Positions 9,107-19,234 of a DNA stretch of 64,000 bases are shown here, piece by piece. The DNA is from Stutzerimonas stutzeri (lineage in GTDB: Bacteria; Pseudomonadota; Gammaproteobacteria; Pseudomonadales; Pseudomonadaceae): positions 310,001-374,000 of the forward strand of contig NZ_JYHV01000011.1 of assembly GCF_000952685.1 (NCBI RefSeq), written 5' to 3'. Position 1 is the first letter of the stretch. Each line of letters begins with the position of its first letter. The notes beneath the pieces are model-generated. The model did not search any database. It was not told the DNA's origin and was given only the letters and a program-made list of their open reading frames with translations. The position numbers and the translations under genes are program-made.

Positions 9107-10000
9107 GTGCGCTTGCGCCTTCTAATTCTTGCCTGCCTGCTGGCCCAACCGGCCGATGCTCTCACGTTCCAGACACGTCTGGAGCGGGCGCAGTGGCAGG
9201 TGGAAGGCGATCAGTTCGAGTGCCGTCTGACGCAGCCGGTGGCCGGTTTCGGCGCAGGGGAATTCGTGCGGCGAGCGGGAGAGCAACCAACGTTCCGTTT
9301 GCAGTCACCTGAGCGCTGGTTGGGCAACGGCTCGGCGACGCTGCTCGCGGCCGCTGCCCCCTGGCAGCCAGAACGGAGCGATATCAATCTGGGCGTTGTT
9401 GCTGTAGCGGGTGGCGAAATCCCATTCAACAGTTCGCAGCTACAGGCCGGCCGTCTGCTCAGCGGGCTGCTCGAAGGGCGGAGTCCAGTGGTGCGTCACT
9501 ACACACGGCAGGGCGGTGAAGCGCTGGAGGTGCGGTTGCTGCCCGCACGTTTCGGCAAGGCCTACGAGGATTTCCGCGCCTGTACGGCGAAGCTGTTGCC
9601 GGTCAATTTCGAACAGATCCGCCATTCGCAGGTCGGGTTTCCCACCGGTGACGTCGCGCTCGATGCCTTGGGGCAGGCCAAGCTCGACATCATCCTGCAG
9701 TTTCTCAAGGCCGATCCGAGCGTCAATCGAGTCCAGCTCGACGGTCACTCTGACAACAGCGGTAACCGCCTGACCAACCGCGACCTGTCCCGTCGCCGGG
9801 CGTTGGCGGTCGAGGAATATCTGATCGCCAATGGTGTGCCAAAGGAGCAAATCACGCTACGTTTTCATGGTGAGCGCTATCCGTTGGTTTCCAATAGCAG
9901 CGCGGCTAACCGAGCCAAGAACCGGCGGGTGACCCTGCGCTTGGAGCGTGGTCCTGCGACCACCACAGCCGCTGCCGAAGGCAACGCTCCGTCGTCCTGA
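9107..10000 (+). CDS. motY: Flagellar motor T-ring protein MotY (OmpA-family)
   Basis: 297-residue secreted protein. A signal peptide ([17 protein letters not shown], cleavage near ADA-LTF) is followed by the MotY N-terminal domain ([22 protein letters not shown] is the classic opening, here abbreviated by eye) and a C-terminal OmpA-like peptidoglycan-binding domain ([38 protein letters not shown]). MotY anchors stator units around the basal body in Pseudomonas and Vibrio. The GTG at 9107 is chosen because GGAG at 9097-9100 precedes it, the signal peptide starts there, and the sigma-28-like promoter overlaps any longer reading frame. In P. aeruginosa motY is also next to argG. Confidence 0.9.
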   Translation: MRLRLLILACLLAQPADALTFQTRLERAQWQVEGDQFECRLTQPVAGFGAGEFVRRAGEQPTFRLQSPERWLGNGSATLLAAAAPWQPERSDINLGVVAVAGGEIPFNSSQLQAGRLLSGLLEGRSPVVRHYTRQGGEALEVRLLPARFGKAYEDFRACTAKLLPVNFEQIRHSQVGFPTGDVALDALGQAKLDIILQFLKADPSVNRVQLDGHSDNSGNRLTNRDLSRRRALAVEEYLIANGVPKEQITLRFHGERYPLVSNSSAANRAKNRRVTLRLERGPATTTAAAEGNAPSS

Positions 10001-10086
10001 TGCCGAGCGACGCTCACGCCCCTGTAAAACAAACGTCGCGACCAGTAGAATCCCCGCTTTCCTTACAATCCCGGGAGTGGATGGCA

Positions 10087-11304
10087 ATGGCCGACGTAAA
10101 GAAGGTAGTCCTGGCGTATTCCGGTGGCCTGGACACCTCGGTGATCCTCAAGTGGCTGCAAGACACCTATAACTGCGAAGTGGTGACCTTTACCGCTGAC
10201 CTCGGCCAGGGCGAGGAAGTCGAGCCAGCGCGTGCCAAGGCCAAGGCCATGGGTGTCGAGGAAATCTACATCGACGACCTGCGCGAAGAATTCGTTCGCG
10301 ATTTCGTCTTCCCGATGTTCCGCGCCAACACCGTTTACGAAGGCGAGTACCTGCTGGGTACGTCCATTGCCCGCCCACTGATCGCCAAGCGTCTGATCGA
10401 GATCGCCAACGAAACCGGCGCCGATGCCATCTCCCATGGTGCCACCGGCAAGGGTAACGATCAGGTGCGCTTCGAGCTGGGCGCCTACGCGCTCAAACCG
10501 GGTGTCAAGGTCATTGCACCCTGGCGTGAATGGGATCTGCTCTCGCGCGAGAAGCTGATGGACTACGCCGCCACGCACGAGATTCCGATCGAGCGCCACG
10601 GCAAGAAGAAGTCACCGTACTCCATGGATGCCAACCTGCTGCACATCTCCTATGAAGGTGGCGTGCTGGAAGACACCTGGACCGAGCACGAAGAAGACAT
10701 GTGGCGCTGGACCCGCTCCCCGGAAACCGCGCCGGACACCCCGACCTATATCGAGCTGACCTATCGCAAGGGCGACATCGTCGCTATCGACGGCAAGGAC
10801 ATGACCCCGGCCGAGGTACTGACCTACCTGAACAAGGTCGGTGGCGAGAACGGCATCGGGCGCCTGGACATCGTCGAGAACCGCTACGTCGGCATGAAGT
10901 CGCGTGGCTGTTACGAGACTCCCGGTGGCACCATCATGCTCAAGGGGCACCGCGCTATCGAGTCGATCACCCTCGACCGTGAAGTCGCTCACCTGAAAGA
11001 CGAGCTGATGCCCAAGTACGCCAGCCTGATCTACAACGGCTACTGGTGGAGCCCGGAGCGCAGCATGCTGCAGCAGATGATCGACGCCTCCCAGATCAAT
11101 GTGAACGGTGTGGTGCGCCTGAAGCTCTATAAGGGCAACGTCATCGTCACCGGCCGCAAATCGGACGATTCGCTGTTCGACGCCAACATCGCCACCTTCG
11201 AGGACGACGCTGGCGCCTATGACCAGGCCGATGCCGGTGGCTTTATCAAGCTCAACGCGCTGCGCATGCGCATCGCTGCGAACAAGGGCCGGACGCAGTT
11301 CTAA
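10087..11304 (+). CDS. argG: Argininosuccinate synthase
   Basis: 405-residue enzyme that joins citrulline and aspartate with ATP in arginine synthesis. The N-terminal PP-loop AYSGGLDTS (residues 10-18) binds [18 protein letters not shown] and the GGxTMLKGHR-type segment ([14 protein letters not shown]) are family hallmarks. The start ATG 10087 gives the usual N-terminus [14 protein letters not shown]; an ATG two codons upstream is also possible. GGGAG at 10073-10077 is the likely ribosome site. It follows motY by 86 bases and is followed by gloA. Confidence 0.97.
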   Translation: MADVKKVVLAYSGGLDTSVILKWLQDTYNCEVVTFTADLGQGEEVEPARAKAKAMGVEEIYIDDLREEFVRDFVFPMFRANTVYEGEYLLGTSIARPLIAKRLIEIANETGADAISHGATGKGNDQVRFELGAYALKPGVKVIAPWREWDLLSREKLMDYAATHEIPIERHGKKKSPYSMDANLLHISYEGGVLEDTWTEHEEDMWRWTRSPETAPDTPTYIELTYRKGDIVAIDGKDMTPAEVLTYLNKVGGENGIGRLDIVENRYVGMKSRGCYETPGGTIMLKGHRAIESITLDREVAHLKDELMPKYASLIYNGYWWSPERSMLQQMIDASQINVNGVVRLKLYKGNVIVTGRKSDDSLFDANIATFEDDAGAYDQADAGGFIKLNALRMRIAANKGRTQF

Positions 11305-11326
11305 CGACTGCCCATGCCTGACCATG

Positions 11327-11347
11327 ACCCCGGCCACGAGCCGGGGT
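11327..11347 (+). terminator. Hairpin after argG
   Basis: ACCCCGGC (11327-11334) and GCCGGGGT (11340-11347) form a perfect 8-bp stem with a 5-base loop 23 bases after the argG stop. It is followed by TATGCTTTCT rather than a clean T-tract, so termination may be partial. Confidence 0.45.
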
Positions 11348-11391
11348 TATGCTTTCTGCACCTTTAGACGCCTTGCTGAGGAGACAAGACC

Positions 11392-11784
11392 ATGAGACTG
11401 CTGCATACCATGCTGCGAGTCGGTGACATGGAGCGATCCATCGCCTTCTACACCGAAGTGCTGGGCATGACACTGCTACGCCGCAAGGATTACCCAGAAG
11501 GGAAGTTCACGCTCGCTTTCGTCGGCTACGGCGATGAAGCGCATAACAGTGTGCTGGAGCTGACCCATAACTGGGGCGTCGACCAGTACGATCTAGGCAA
11601 TGGTTACGGCCATATCGCGTTGGAAGTGGAAGACGTCTACAAGGCTTGCGAGGATATCCGCAGCCGCGGCGGCAAGGTCACCCGCGAACCTGGACCGATG
11701 CTGCACGGCAGCAGCATCCTCGCGTTTATCGAGGACCCGGACGGCTATAAGGTCGAACTGTTGTCCCCATCGCGCCGCGATTGA
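11392..11784 (+). CDS. gloA: Lactoylglutathione lyase (glyoxalase I)
   Basis: 130-residue metal-dependent enzyme that isomerises the hemithioacetal of methylglyoxal and glutathione. The four metal ligands fall at exactly the positions expected of the short bacterial GloA: His5, Glu56, His74 and Glu122. The sequence [20 protein letters not shown] is typical. GAGGAGA lies just upstream of the ATG. It follows argG as in P. aeruginosa (gloA1) and is closed by an intrinsic terminator 17 bases after its stop. Confidence 0.97.
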   Translation: MRLLHTMLRVGDMERSIAFYTEVLGMTLLRRKDYPEGKFTLAFVGYGDEAHNSVLELTHNWGVDQYDLGNGYGHIALEVEDVYKACEDIRSRGGKVTREPGPMLHGSSILAFIEDPDGYKVELLSPSRRD

Positions 11785-11800
11785 TCTGGCCGGCAAAAGA

Positions 11801-11826
11801 AAAGCCCCGAATCGCGGGGCTTTTTC
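11801..11826. terminator. Intrinsic terminator, gloA and convergent small gene
   Basis: AAAGCCCCG (11801-11809) and CGGGGCTTT (11815-11823) make a 9-bp stem with a 5-base loop, followed by T residues. The stem carries A/T runs on both flanks and lies between converging genes, so it can work in both directions. Confidence 0.9.
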
Positions 11827-11829
11827 ACT

Positions 11830-12009
11830 TCAGAGATCGAAGTCGAAGTCATTGAGTTGCTTCTGCAGACGGCGCTCTTCAAGCAGGTTGTCGATAATCC
11901 GGCGCTTGGTCAGGTTGGTCTTGGCCACTTCGACCGGAGCCTCTGCAGTATCGTCTTCGTCATCAGCGACGAAGTCATCTTCAATCTGGATCTCTTCTTT
12001 CTCGGACAC
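11830..12009 (-). CDS. PA3496-family small acidic protein, putative envelope-integrity factor
   Basis: A 59-residue gene with a GTG start, easily missed by gene finders. The product is MSEKEEIQIEDDF followed by an acidic stretch and a basic helical C-terminal half (KTNLTKRRIIDNLLEERRLQKQL) ending NDFDFDL. GGAG at 12018-12021 precedes the GTG by 8 bases. The pattern of acidic N-terminus, (K/R)RRxIxxxLEExRLxKQL helix and DFDFDL end matches the family named after P. aeruginosa PA3496, which is likewise next to nth. Its molecular role is unknown to me. Confidence 0.8.
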   Translation of the reverse strand: MSEKEEIQIEDDFVADDEDDTAEAPVEVAKTNLTKRRIIDNLLEERRLQKQLNDFDFDL

Positions 12010-12118
12010 TTGGCTTACTCCACGGCTAAGGCGCGCTGTTGGCGCACCTTATAGCGGCAAAAGAGAAGGCCGTAAAAAAGATTTTTTCAATCAGGCGATA
12101 GCTTTTCTACCTGACTGA

Positions 12119-12757
12119 TCAATCGTCCGAGGTCTTATGCTTGTACTCGCAAAGATCTTCGATGCGGCAACTGCCACATTGCGGCTTGCGGGCCTTGCAG
12201 ACGTAGCGCCCGTGCAGGATAAGCCAGTGATGGGCATCGAGCAGATACTCTTTCGGGACGAACTTGACCAACCGGCGCTCGACCTCCAGCACGTTCTTAC
12301 CTGGGGCGATGTTGGTGCGGTTGGCGACGCGGAAGATATGTGTGTCCACTGCCATGGTGAACTGGCGAAAGGCGGTGTTGAGCACAACATTAGCCGTCTT
12401 GCGGCCTACGCCAGGCAGGGCTTCGAGGTCCTCGCGATTGTCCGGCACCTGGCTGCCATGTTTCTCGATGAGGATGCGACAGGTCTCGAGCACGTTCTTC
12501 GCCTTGCTCGGATACAGGCCGATGGTCTTGATATAGCTACATAGACCGTCGTAACCCAGCGCGTATATGGCTTCCGGTGTATTGGCAACAGGGTAGAGCT
12601 TGGCCGTTGCCTTGTTGACGCCGACGTCCGTGGCTTGAGCCGACAGGATCACTGCGATCAGCAGTTCGAAGGGCGTGCTGTAGGCCAACTCGGTTTTCGG
12701 CTCGGGGTTGTCTTCGTGGAAGCGACGAAAGATTTCCCGGCGTTTCGTGGCATTCAT
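12119..12757 (-). CDS. nth: Endonuclease III (DNA glycosylase/AP lyase)
   Basis: 212-residue base-excision repair enzyme that removes oxidised pyrimidines and cleaves the abasic site. The helix-hairpin-helix LPGVGRKTANVVL contains the catalytic Lys, MAVDTHIFRV the catalytic Asp, and the C-terminus the [4Fe-4S] cluster pattern C-X6-C-X2-C-X5-C (CKARKPQCGSCRIEDLC). It lies 19 bases downstream of rnfE as the last gene of the rnfABCDGE-nth unit, the same linkage as in E. coli and P. aeruginosa. Confidence 0.97.
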   Translation of the reverse strand: MNATKRREIFRRFHEDNPEPKTELAYSTPFELLIAVILSAQATDVGVNKATAKLYPVANTPEAIYALGYDGLCSYIKTIGLYPSKAKNVLETCRILIEKHGSQVPDNREDLEALPGVGRKTANVVLNTAFRQFTMAVDTHIFRVANRTNIAPGKNVLEVERRLVKFVPKEYLLDAHHWLILHGRYVCKARKPQCGSCRIEDLCEYKHKTSDD

Positions 12758-12776
12758 CGGGCAAAGCCTACGGTCT

Positions 12777-13490
12777 TCATTCGATCGCCCCTGTGACGCG
12801 AACGCGACGGCTCTGTACCGGTTCTGCCGGCTGCTGGGCCTTGGCCCGCTCGGCCAGTTGCAGGTCGATGCGGTTCTTCAGAGCGATCAGCAGGCCGAGC
12901 ACGATGAACGCGCCGGGCGGCAGGATCGCCAGTAGAAAGCCCTTGTAGTCACTGAAAAGGGTGAGCTGCCAGTCGGCGGCGATCGGGCCGAACAGCAGAT
13001 GCATGTTGGCGAATAACGCGCCCGTCCCGAACAGTTCGCGCAAGCCACCCAGCACCACCAGCACCAGGGCGAAACCCAGACCCATGACGAGCCCATCGAA
13101 GGCTGCGATGAGTGGATTGTGTTTGGCCGCGAAACCATCGGCGCGGCCAAGGATCACGCAATTGGTGGTGATCAGCGGGATAAAGATGCCGAGAATCTGA
13201 TACAGCTCGTAGGTGTAGGCCTGCATCAGTAGCTCGATGCAAGTCGTCAGCGCCGCGATGATCATCACGAACGCCGGCAGGCGAACGGCTGTGTTGACCA
13301 CACCGCGCACCAGCGACACGCCGATGTTCGAGCAGATCAGTACGAGTGCGGTGGCAAGGCCCAGCCCCAGGGCATTGACCACTGAATTGCTCACCCCGAG
13401 CAATGGACAGAGGCCTAGCAGTTGGACTAGCGCGGGGTTGTTTTTCCACAGGCCGTTGATGCTCAGTTCGCGATAGCTGGGATTGCTCAT
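12777..13490 (-). CDS. rnfE: Rnf/Rsx electron transport complex subunit E
   Basis: 237-residue membrane protein with six hydrophobic segments, homologous to RnfA and NqrD/E. The opening [24 protein letters not shown], quoted here only by its start, is typical, and the LGLCPLL cysteine is the one that together with RnfA holds an intramembrane Fe-S centre. The tail after residue 205 is longer and basic. The complex couples NADH-ferredoxin electron transfer to ion movement, and in E. coli (Rsx) keeps SoxR reduced. It overlaps rnfG by 4 bases. Confidence 0.95.
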   Translation of the reverse strand: MSNPSYRELSINGLWKNNPALVQLLGLCPLLGVSNSVVNALGLGLATALVLICSNIGVSLVRGVVNTAVRLPAFVMIIAALTTCIELLMQAYTYELYQILGIFIPLITTNCVILGRADGFAAKHNPLIAAFDGLVMGLGFALVLVVLGGLRELFGTGALFANMHLLFGPIAADWQLTLFSDYKGFLLAILPPGAFIVLGLLIALKNRIDLQLAERAKAQQPAEPVQSRRVRVTGAIE

Positions 13491-14257
13491 GGTGTCTGGC
13501 CCTTCTGTTCGGGCTGCGGACTCTCGGTCGGCAACGCGTCACGGGTTGCGGCGGCGCCGGCGCGCGAATGGGTGGTGACATCGGCGGGTTCTGCCATGTC
13601 CTCCAAGGCCTGCTCCGGTGTAATTGGGTTACCGCTGGCATTGAGCAGCTCGGCCTTGTGCGCGTCGAAGTACTGCAAGGCCCGATGCACTGCGCCGACC
13701 ACTGCGCGCGGCGTGATGGTAGCGCCGGCGAACTGGTCGAACGCGCCACGGTCCTTCTTCACGGCCCAACCGGACTCGTCTGGGTCGGTCAGTGAACGGC
13801 CGTCGAAGCTGCGGATCCAGGAACTCTTGGCCAGTTCGATCTTGTCGCCTAGGCCGGGTGTTTCGCGATGACCGACCACCCGTACTCCGGCCACTCGTCC
13901 ATCCGCGCGTACGCCGACGAGCAGCTGTATCGCACCGCTGTAGCCATCAGGCGCGATGGCTTGGAGAATCACCGCACTGGGCTTGCCGTCCTTGCGGGCG
14001 ATATAGGCCGCCAGCGGCTTGCGGGTGCCGAGCAGTGGATCGTGCACCTCGATGCTGCTGTCGAGCAGCTGGTTATCGTAGCTGTCGCGGGGCAGAATTT
14101 CGTTCAAGGCACTTAGCTGCGCGGCACGTTCGGACGCCTGGATGCGCTCGGCAGTGAATTGCTGCAGCAAGGTCACGGCACCTACCGTCACCACGGCGAA
14201 CAGGCCCAGAACCAGGCTGTTCTTGAACATTGAGCGGCTGAGTTCAGGAACAATCAT
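13487..14257 (-). CDS. rnfG: Rnf/Rsx electron transport complex subunit G (FMN-binding)
   Basis: 256-residue protein with one N-terminal membrane segment ([19 protein letters not shown]) and a periplasmic FMN domain. The FMN-attachment motif is present as [10 protein letters not shown], where the second Thr is the expected covalent FMN site in the (S/A)GATxxT-type motif. The C-terminal 35 residues are a low-complexity extension rich in Ala, Thr and Glu. It starts one base after rnfD ends and overlaps rnfE by 4 bases. Confidence 0.94.
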   Translation of the reverse strand: MIVPELSRSMFKNSLVLGLFAVVTVGAVTLLQQFTAERIQASERAAQLSALNEILPRDSYDNQLLDSSIEVHDPLLGTRKPLAAYIARKDGKPSAVILQAIAPDGYSGAIQLLVGVRADGRVAGVRVVGHRETPGLGDKIELAKSSWIRSFDGRSLTDPDESGWAVKKDRGAFDQFAGATITPRAVVGAVHRALQYFDAHKAELLNASGNPITPEQALEDMAEPADVTTHSRAGAAATRDALPTESPQPEQKGQTP

Positions 14258-14258
14258 G

Positions 14259-15287
14259 TCATTCGCCCACCTTGAAACCGCGCTCGGCCTTGCGGTGGCC
14301 GTAGGTGCGCGGGCGGGTGTAATAGTCGATGGTGGGGGCGGCCAGGTTCATCAGCAGCACGGCGAATGCCACGGCATCCGGATAACCGCCCCAGGCGCGG
14401 ATGACATAGACCAGAATGCCTACCCCGGCACCGAAGATCAGCCTGCCTTGATTGCTGGTGGCGCCGCTCACCGGATCCGTCACGATGAAGAATGCGCCAA
14501 GCATGGTGGCGCCGCTGAGCAGATGAAACAGCGGCGAGCCGTGGCTGTCGGAGCCCGAACCGTTCCAGAACAGCAGGCTCATCAGCGTGAGCGCGGCGAG
14601 CATGCCCACCGGCGCATGCCAGCTGAACAGGCGCTTGTGCAGAAGGAACAGGCCGCCAGCCAGGAATGCCAGATTGACCACTTCCGAACCGATTCCGCCG
14701 AAATGGCCGAAGGCCGGGTTCGCCCAGAGTTCCTCGACCGTCAGGCTCTTGTTGACCTTGAGCACGTCGAGGGCAGTGGCCTGGGACCAGCCATCGGGTA
14801 GCGAAGCGATGCCGAGGATCTGCTGTAGTCCGGCACCCAGGCCGACGCTGTGCGGCACTGGCCAGGTGGTCATTTCCACGGGGAAGGAAACCAGCACCAC
14901 TACGTAGCCAATCATCGCCGGGTTGAAAGGATTCTGCCCCAGTCCGCCGTAGAGCTGTTTGCCAAAAGCGATGGCGCTACCCGTGGCAATCAGGGTCAGC
15001 CACCAGGGCGAATAGGGGGGGAGCGCCAGAGCCAGCAGCACGGCGGTGACCAGCGCGCTACCGTCGCGCAGGAAGAATGGCACCGGGCGTTGCCGAAGCT
15101 TGAGGATCAGCGCCTCACAACCAAGCGCGACGGCGCTGGCCCAGACCAGGTTGATCAATGTGCCGGCGCCATACAGCCAGGTCAGTACAATTGCGCCGGG
15201 CAGCGTGGCGGCCAGCACCAGCAACATGACCCGTTGGGTGCGGTTGTTACCCTTGGTGTGCGGTGAAGTGATGCGGGGCAGGGCCAT
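14259..15287 (-). CDS. rnfD: Rnf/Rsx electron transport complex subunit D
   Basis: 342-residue polytopic membrane protein with about nine hydrophobic segments. The covalent FMN motif SGAT appears in the segment [11 protein letters not shown] near residue 275. The N-terminal [14 protein letters not shown] is typical for RnfD. It accepts electrons inside the membrane domain of the Rnf complex. It follows rnfC by 55 bases, the only real gap in the operon. Confidence 0.95.
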   Translation of the reverse strand: MALPRITSPHTKGNNRTQRVMLLVLAATLPGAIVLTWLYGAGTLINLVWASAVALGCEALILKLRQRPVPFFLRDGSALVTAVLLALALPPYSPWWLTLIATGSAIAFGKQLYGGLGQNPFNPAMIGYVVVLVSFPVEMTTWPVPHSVGLGAGLQQILGIASLPDGWSQATALDVLKVNKSLTVEELWANPAFGHFGGIGSEVVNLAFLAGGLFLLHKRLFSWHAPVGMLAALTLMSLLFWNGSGSDSHGSPLFHLLSGATMLGAFFIVTDPVSGATSNQGRLIFGAGVGILVYVIRAWGGYPDAVAFAVLLMNLAAPTIDYYTRPRTYGHRKAERGFKVGE

Positions 15288-15342
15288 TGGCTCTCCGGTC
15301 GAATGCTGATTAGGGCGGTTGATGTCGCGCCACCCAGGATGG

Positions 15343-17850
15343 TCACGCCAGGGGCGTGTCCACTCCTATAGAATCGGTGTATTCCTGCAGCTTGCGTTCC
15401 GCTTCGCTCAGCCGAAGCCTGGCGGCCTCGATTGCGCTGGCTTCGCTGGCCTCGTCACGCTCCAGCTTACGTAGGTCGGCACGGGCGAAGGCAACGTCGG
15501 TCTTTAGCGCGCGAGCCTGCTCGTCCACCGGACGTTTTTCGGTACGAACCAATTCTGGTGCGGGCTTTCCTGAATTTTCTTCGGCGTCATGCAGCGCTTG
15601 CTCGGCGCTGGCCAAGCCATCACGGAGCTTGCTCAGTTCGGCCTCTTCGGTGCCTTGCTTTTCGGCCTTTTTCAGCTCGGCTCGCTTCATCGCCAGTTCG
15701 ATCTTGGCTTTCTTCAGGGCCTCGTCGCCAGCAGGCTTGGCCGGGGCGGCAACACCTGCGCTCTGCTGCGCGGAGGCGAGCGTCCGTTCGGCGTCGGTCA
15801 GTTGGCCCTGGAGTTTGCTCAGTTCCGCCTGCTGGTCCGTATCCAGCGTTTCGAGTTTTTCCAGCTTGCGAATCTGTGCCCGCAGCATGGCCGCTTCGAT
15901 CTTGGCCTTCTTCAGGGCCTCGTCGTCGGCCGGTTTGGCCGGGGCGGCGGCAGGTGCGCTCTGCTGCGCGGCGGCAATGGCCTGCTCGGCCGTGGCCAGT
16001 TGGCTCTGAAGCTTGCTCAGTTCGCTTTGTTGGTCTGTGTCCAGCGTTTCGAGTTTCTCCAGCTTGTGAATCTGCGCGCGGAGCATGGCTGCTTCGATCT
16101 TGGCTTTTTTTGCGGCCTCATCGGCAGGTGGCGCTACCGGTAACGGCGCGGCGGTGGCGATTGCGTCGTCCAGTGCCTTTTGCGCGGCAGCTGCGGCCTG
16201 GCGCAATTCGGTGACCTGGGATTCAAGCTCCGGCGTTGCGTGAGCGGCGAACTGCTTCTCGGCCTTCTTCAGAGCAACCTGGGCCATGCTCGCTTCGATT
16301 TTGAGCTTCTTCTGCTCATCGGACAGCCCGGCTTTGGTCGCCTGAACGCGGGCCACTGGATCGTCTTGACTGGCGGTCGCGCTGGCGTCGGCCTGAGCGG
16401 CCTTGGCTCGGGCGGCCCGCTCAGCGCGTGCCTTGCGGTCGGCTTCCTTCTGCTCTTCGGCGCGTCGTAAGCGGTCCTGGCGCAGTTCGAAGCGCTGTTT
16501 GGAATGCTCGGCCTTTTGCTGTTTCTGCTCCAGTGTGCGAATTTCGCCCTTGGCGGCGCGGTAGTACTGCACCAGCGGGATGCTCGACGGGCAGACATAG
16601 GCGCAGGCGCCGCACTCAATGCAGTCGAACAGGTTATACGCCTTGAGCTGTTCATGCTCCTGGCCCAGCGCGAAGAAATGCAGCTGTTGCGGCAACAGGC
16701 TGGCTGGGCAAGCCTCCGCACACTCGCCGCAGCGAATGCACGGCAGCGCCGGAGGCGGGGGCGGCAACTCCTCCAATGTACTGGCAAGCAGACAGTTGGT
16801 GGTCTTGATCAGCGGGACATCCATCGAGGGCAGGGTGAAGCCCATCATCGGCCCACCCATGATCAAACGGTTGAGCCTGTTCTGTTCGAGACCTGCGAAG
16901 GCCAGCAGCTCCGCGACCGGTGTTCCGATCAACACCTCGACGTTCATCGGCCGTGCCAGCGCCTCACCGGTCAGCGTGGTGATACGCGAAATGAGTGGCT
17001 TGCCCAGCAGCACCGCATCATGAACGGCCACACAGGTCCCGACGTTCTGGCAAAGCATGCCGATGTCCGCCGGCAGGCCGCCGCTGGGGACCTCTTCGCC
17101 AGTCAGAATCTGAATTAACTGCTTCTCGCCACCGGAGGGGTATTTGGTCGGAAACACCTTTACGACATAGTTGCGCTCACCGACCGCCGTGCGCACGGCT
17201 TCGATGGCTTCGGGCTTGTTGTCTTCAATGCCGATCAGTACCTGCTCCGGCCGGATCAGGTGCGCAAGGATCTCGATGCCAGCGACCAGTTGCGCGGCTT
17301 TCTCGCGCATCAGCAGGTCGTCGGCGGTGATATAGGGCTCGCATTCGGTCCCGTTGATGATCAGCGTGCGGATCTGCTGACCGGGAGGGGTTGTCAGCTT
17401 GACGCCAGTGGGAAAGCCCGCGCCACCGAGGCCGCTGATGCCTGCCTGTCGAATCAGCTCCAGCAGGTCGCGAGGTTGCATGGCCTGGTAGGCCGTTTTC
17501 GGCTCCAGTTCGATCCACTCGTCCTGCCCGTCACTGTCGATGACAATGGCAGCGCTGGGCATGCCCGACACGTGCGGGTAGGGCTGAGGGCCGATGAAGC
17601 TGATGGTGCCTGAGGTGGGTGCATGTACCGGCGCGCTGACGAAGCCCGTGGCCTCGGCAATTTTCTGTCCCTTGAGCACTCGTTCGCCCAGAATGACGCA
17701 AGGCTCGGCCGGTGCGCCAAGATGCTGGGCAAGCGGCACCACCAATCGAGTGGGCAGCGGCGCTTGCTGGATCGGCGTCCGGTTGGACAGGTCTTTACGC
17801 TCCGGCGGGTGAATGCCGCCATGGATATCCCAGACGTTCAGCGAAGTCAT
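15343..17850 (-). CDS. rnfC: Rnf/Rsx electron transport complex subunit C with repetitive C-terminal extension
   Basis: 835-residue peripheral subunit that receives electrons from NADH. The N-terminal half has the barrel-sandwich and Complex-I 51-kDa-like FMN/NADH region ([10 protein letters not shown] about residue 140) and two [4Fe-4S] motifs near residues 370-425 ([12 protein letters not shown] and [12 protein letters not shown]). From about residue 430 the chain is highly charged, and from about 581 it carries three 66-residue tandem repeats, each opening KKAKIE(A/L)AM(L/K)RA, rich in Ala, Lys, Glu and Gln and likely coiled-coil. Such Ala/Lys-rich tails are common in proteobacterial RnfC and vary in length. 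Its start overlaps the rnfB stop by 4 bases. Confidence 0.95.
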   Translation of the reverse strand: MTSLNVWDIHGGIHPPERKDLSNRTPIQQAPLPTRLVVPLAQHLGAPAEPCVILGERVLKGQKIAEATGFVSAPVHAPTSGTISFIGPQPYPHVSGMPSAAIVIDSDGQDEWIELEPKTAYQAMQPRDLLELIRQAGISGLGGAGFPTGVKLTTPPGQQIRTLIINGTECEPYITADDLLMREKAAQLVAGIEILAHLIRPEQVLIGIEDNKPEAIEAVRTAVGERNYVVKVFPTKYPSGGEKQLIQILTGEEVPSGGLPADIGMLCQNVGTCVAVHDAVLLGKPLISRITTLTGEALARPMNVEVLIGTPVAELLAFAGLEQNRLNRLIMGGPMMGFTLPSMDVPLIKTTNCLLASTLEELPPPPPALPCIRCGECAEACPASLLPQQLHFFALGQEHEQLKAYNLFDCIECGACAYVCPSSIPLVQYYRAAKGEIRTLEQKQQKAEHSKQRFELRQDRLRRAEEQKEADRKARAERAARAKAAQADASATASQDDPVARVQATKAGLSDEQKKLKIEASMAQVALKKAEKQFAAHATPELESQVTELRQAAAAAQKALDDAIATAAPLPVAPPADEAAKKAKIEAAMLRAQIHKLEKLETLDTDQQSELSKLQSQLATAEQAIAAAQQSAPAAAPAKPADDEALKKAKIEAAMLRAQIRKLEKLETLDTDQQAELSKLQGQLTDAERTLASAQQSAGVAAPAKPAGDEALKKAKIELAMKRAELKKAEKQGTEEAELSKLRDGLASAEQALHDAEENSGKPAPELVRTEKRPVDEQARALKTDVAFARADLRKLERDEASEASAIEAARLRLSEAERKLQEYTDSIGVDTPLA
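15500..16115 (-). repeat. 198-bp tandem repeats inside rnfC
   Basis: Two full units and a third diverged unit follow one another with a period of 198 bases (66 codons); the equivalent AGCTTG(T/C)GAATCTG segments start at 16061 and 15863. The first two units are nearly identical in DNA as well as protein, which points to recent duplication by slippage or recombination; the third keeps the [19 protein letters not shown] opening but is shorter. Boundaries are approximate. Confidence 0.85.
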
Positions 17851-18422
17851 GCGGCCTGCCCCCGGTCACTGGCGATCAGTTGGCCCGGCATCAGCGGTTG
17901 ATCCCACTTCCAGCTCTGCAGGTTGCTGCCAACTTCGATCATGTCGATACAGTCCACGGGACAGGGCTCAACGCACAGATCGCAGCCGGTGCACTCGGAA
18001 ACGATAACTGTGTGCATCTGCTTCGCCGCGCCGACAATGGCGTCGACCGGGCAGGCCTGGATGCACTTTGTGCAGCCGATGCACTCGGCTTCGCGGATAT
18101 AGGCGACGCGGGGCGGGACTTCACCCTCGACGGCGTCCAGCGGTTCTGGCTCGACATCGAGCAGATCGGCCAGGGCCTGGATGGTCGATTCGCCGCCCGG
18201 CGGGCACTTGTTGATTTTGTCGCCGCCGGCAATCGCCTCGGCGTAGGGTTTGCAGCCTGGGTAGCCGCATTGGCCGCACTGCGTCTGTGGCAGTAGCGCA
18301 TTGATCTGTTCGGCGATCGGGTCGCCTTCCACGCGAAAACGCACCGCGGCAAAACCGAGGATCGCGCCGCACACCAGACACAGCGCCAGGAGCGAGAGAA
18401 CGGCAATCACAACCAGACTCAT
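17847..18422 (-). CDS. rnfB: Rnf/Rsx electron transport complex subunit B (polyferredoxin)
   Basis: 191-residue protein with an N-terminal membrane anchor ([21 protein letters not shown], start only) followed by the RnfB 4Fe-4S domain ([19 protein letters not shown]) and two ferredoxin-type clusters ([16 protein letters not shown] and [16 protein letters not shown]). It passes electrons between ferredoxin and RnfC/RnfD. It overlaps both rnfA and rnfC by 4 bases, so the three are translationally coupled. Confidence 0.96.
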   Translation of the reverse strand: MSLVVIAVLSLLALCLVCGAILGFAAVRFRVEGDPIAEQINALLPQTQCGQCGYPGCKPYAEAIAGGDKINKCPPGGESTIQALADLLDVEPEPLDAVEGEVPPRVAYIREAECIGCTKCIQACPVDAIVGAAKQMHTVIVSECTGCDLCVEPCPVDCIDMIEVGSNLQSWKWDQPLMPGQLIASDRGQAA

Positions 18423-19003
18423 AGCTTGATCAACCCACTGAAGCCCATGAACGCCAGCGACATCAATCCGGCGGTGATCATGCCGATGGCAGCGCCCTGG
18501 AAAGACCTTGGAACGTCGGCAATGGCGATGCGCTCACGCATGGCGGCAAACAGCACCAATACCAGCGAGAAGCCCAGACCGGCGGCAAAACCGTTAGCCG
18601 TGGCGGTAATGAAGGTGAACTCGGTTTTGTTGGCGTTGAGCAGGGCGACACCGAGCACGATGCAGTTGGTGGTGATCAACGGCAGGAAAATCCCCAGAAC
18701 TCGGTACAGCAGTGGACTAGTCTTGTTCACCACCATTTCGGTGAACTGCACTACGACGGCGATCACCAGGATAAAACTGATGGTGCGTAAGAATTCGAGG
18801 TCCAGCGGTTTCAACACGTACTGCTGAATGATGTAGCTGCACATTGCTGCCAGGGTCAGGACGAAGGTCGTAGCCAGCGAGAGGCCGATGGCGGTTTCGA
18901 TTTTCTTCGAAACACCCATAAACGGGCACAGACCGAGGAACTGCACCAGCACGAAATTGTTGACCAGGATGGCGCTAACCATGATCAGGGCGAGTTCGGT
19001 CAT
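18419..19003 (-). CDS. rnfA: Rnf/Rsx electron transport complex subunit A
   Basis: 194-residue membrane protein with six hydrophobic segments, first gene of the rnfABCDGE-nth operon. The start ATG 19003 gives the usual [19 protein letters not shown] opening; the longer reading frame to 19081 has no family similarity. [10 protein letters not shown] contains the cysteine paired with RnfE for the membrane Fe-S centre. The promoter is expected in the 230 bases before it. Confidence 0.96.
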   Translation of the reverse strand: MTELALIMVSAILVNNFVLVQFLGLCPFMGVSKKIETAIGLSLATTFVLTLAAMCSYIIQQYVLKPLDLEFLRTISFILVIAVVVQFTEMVVNKTSPLLYRVLGIFLPLITTNCIVLGVALLNANKTEFTFITATANGFAAGLGFSLVLVLFAAMRERIAIADVPRSFQGAAIGMITAGLMSLAFMGFSGLIKL

Positions 19004-19234
19004 CGCGGGGTTCCTGTGGCGCTCTGCATGAGCCGAGGCTAAAAGGCCGCCATTATCGGGGAACCGGTGGTAGCCATACAAGGCCGCGACGGTCGGCGGC
19101 TTCTGCTCATGCTGCGGCTCGGTGACACATATGGAAATGCACCAGCCGTCCGCTCGGATATCAGCCTGCCATTTGCTGTGGTCTGATAGGGTGAGGTCGC
19201 AGCTTTCAGATGGAGCGGCTGCTGGAGGTGTTCA

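Noticed and set aside
15500..16115. rnfC repeats considered as a CRISPR or mobile repeat
   Set aside because: Units are in-frame with a 198-base period and no spacers; they are coding repeats of RnfC.
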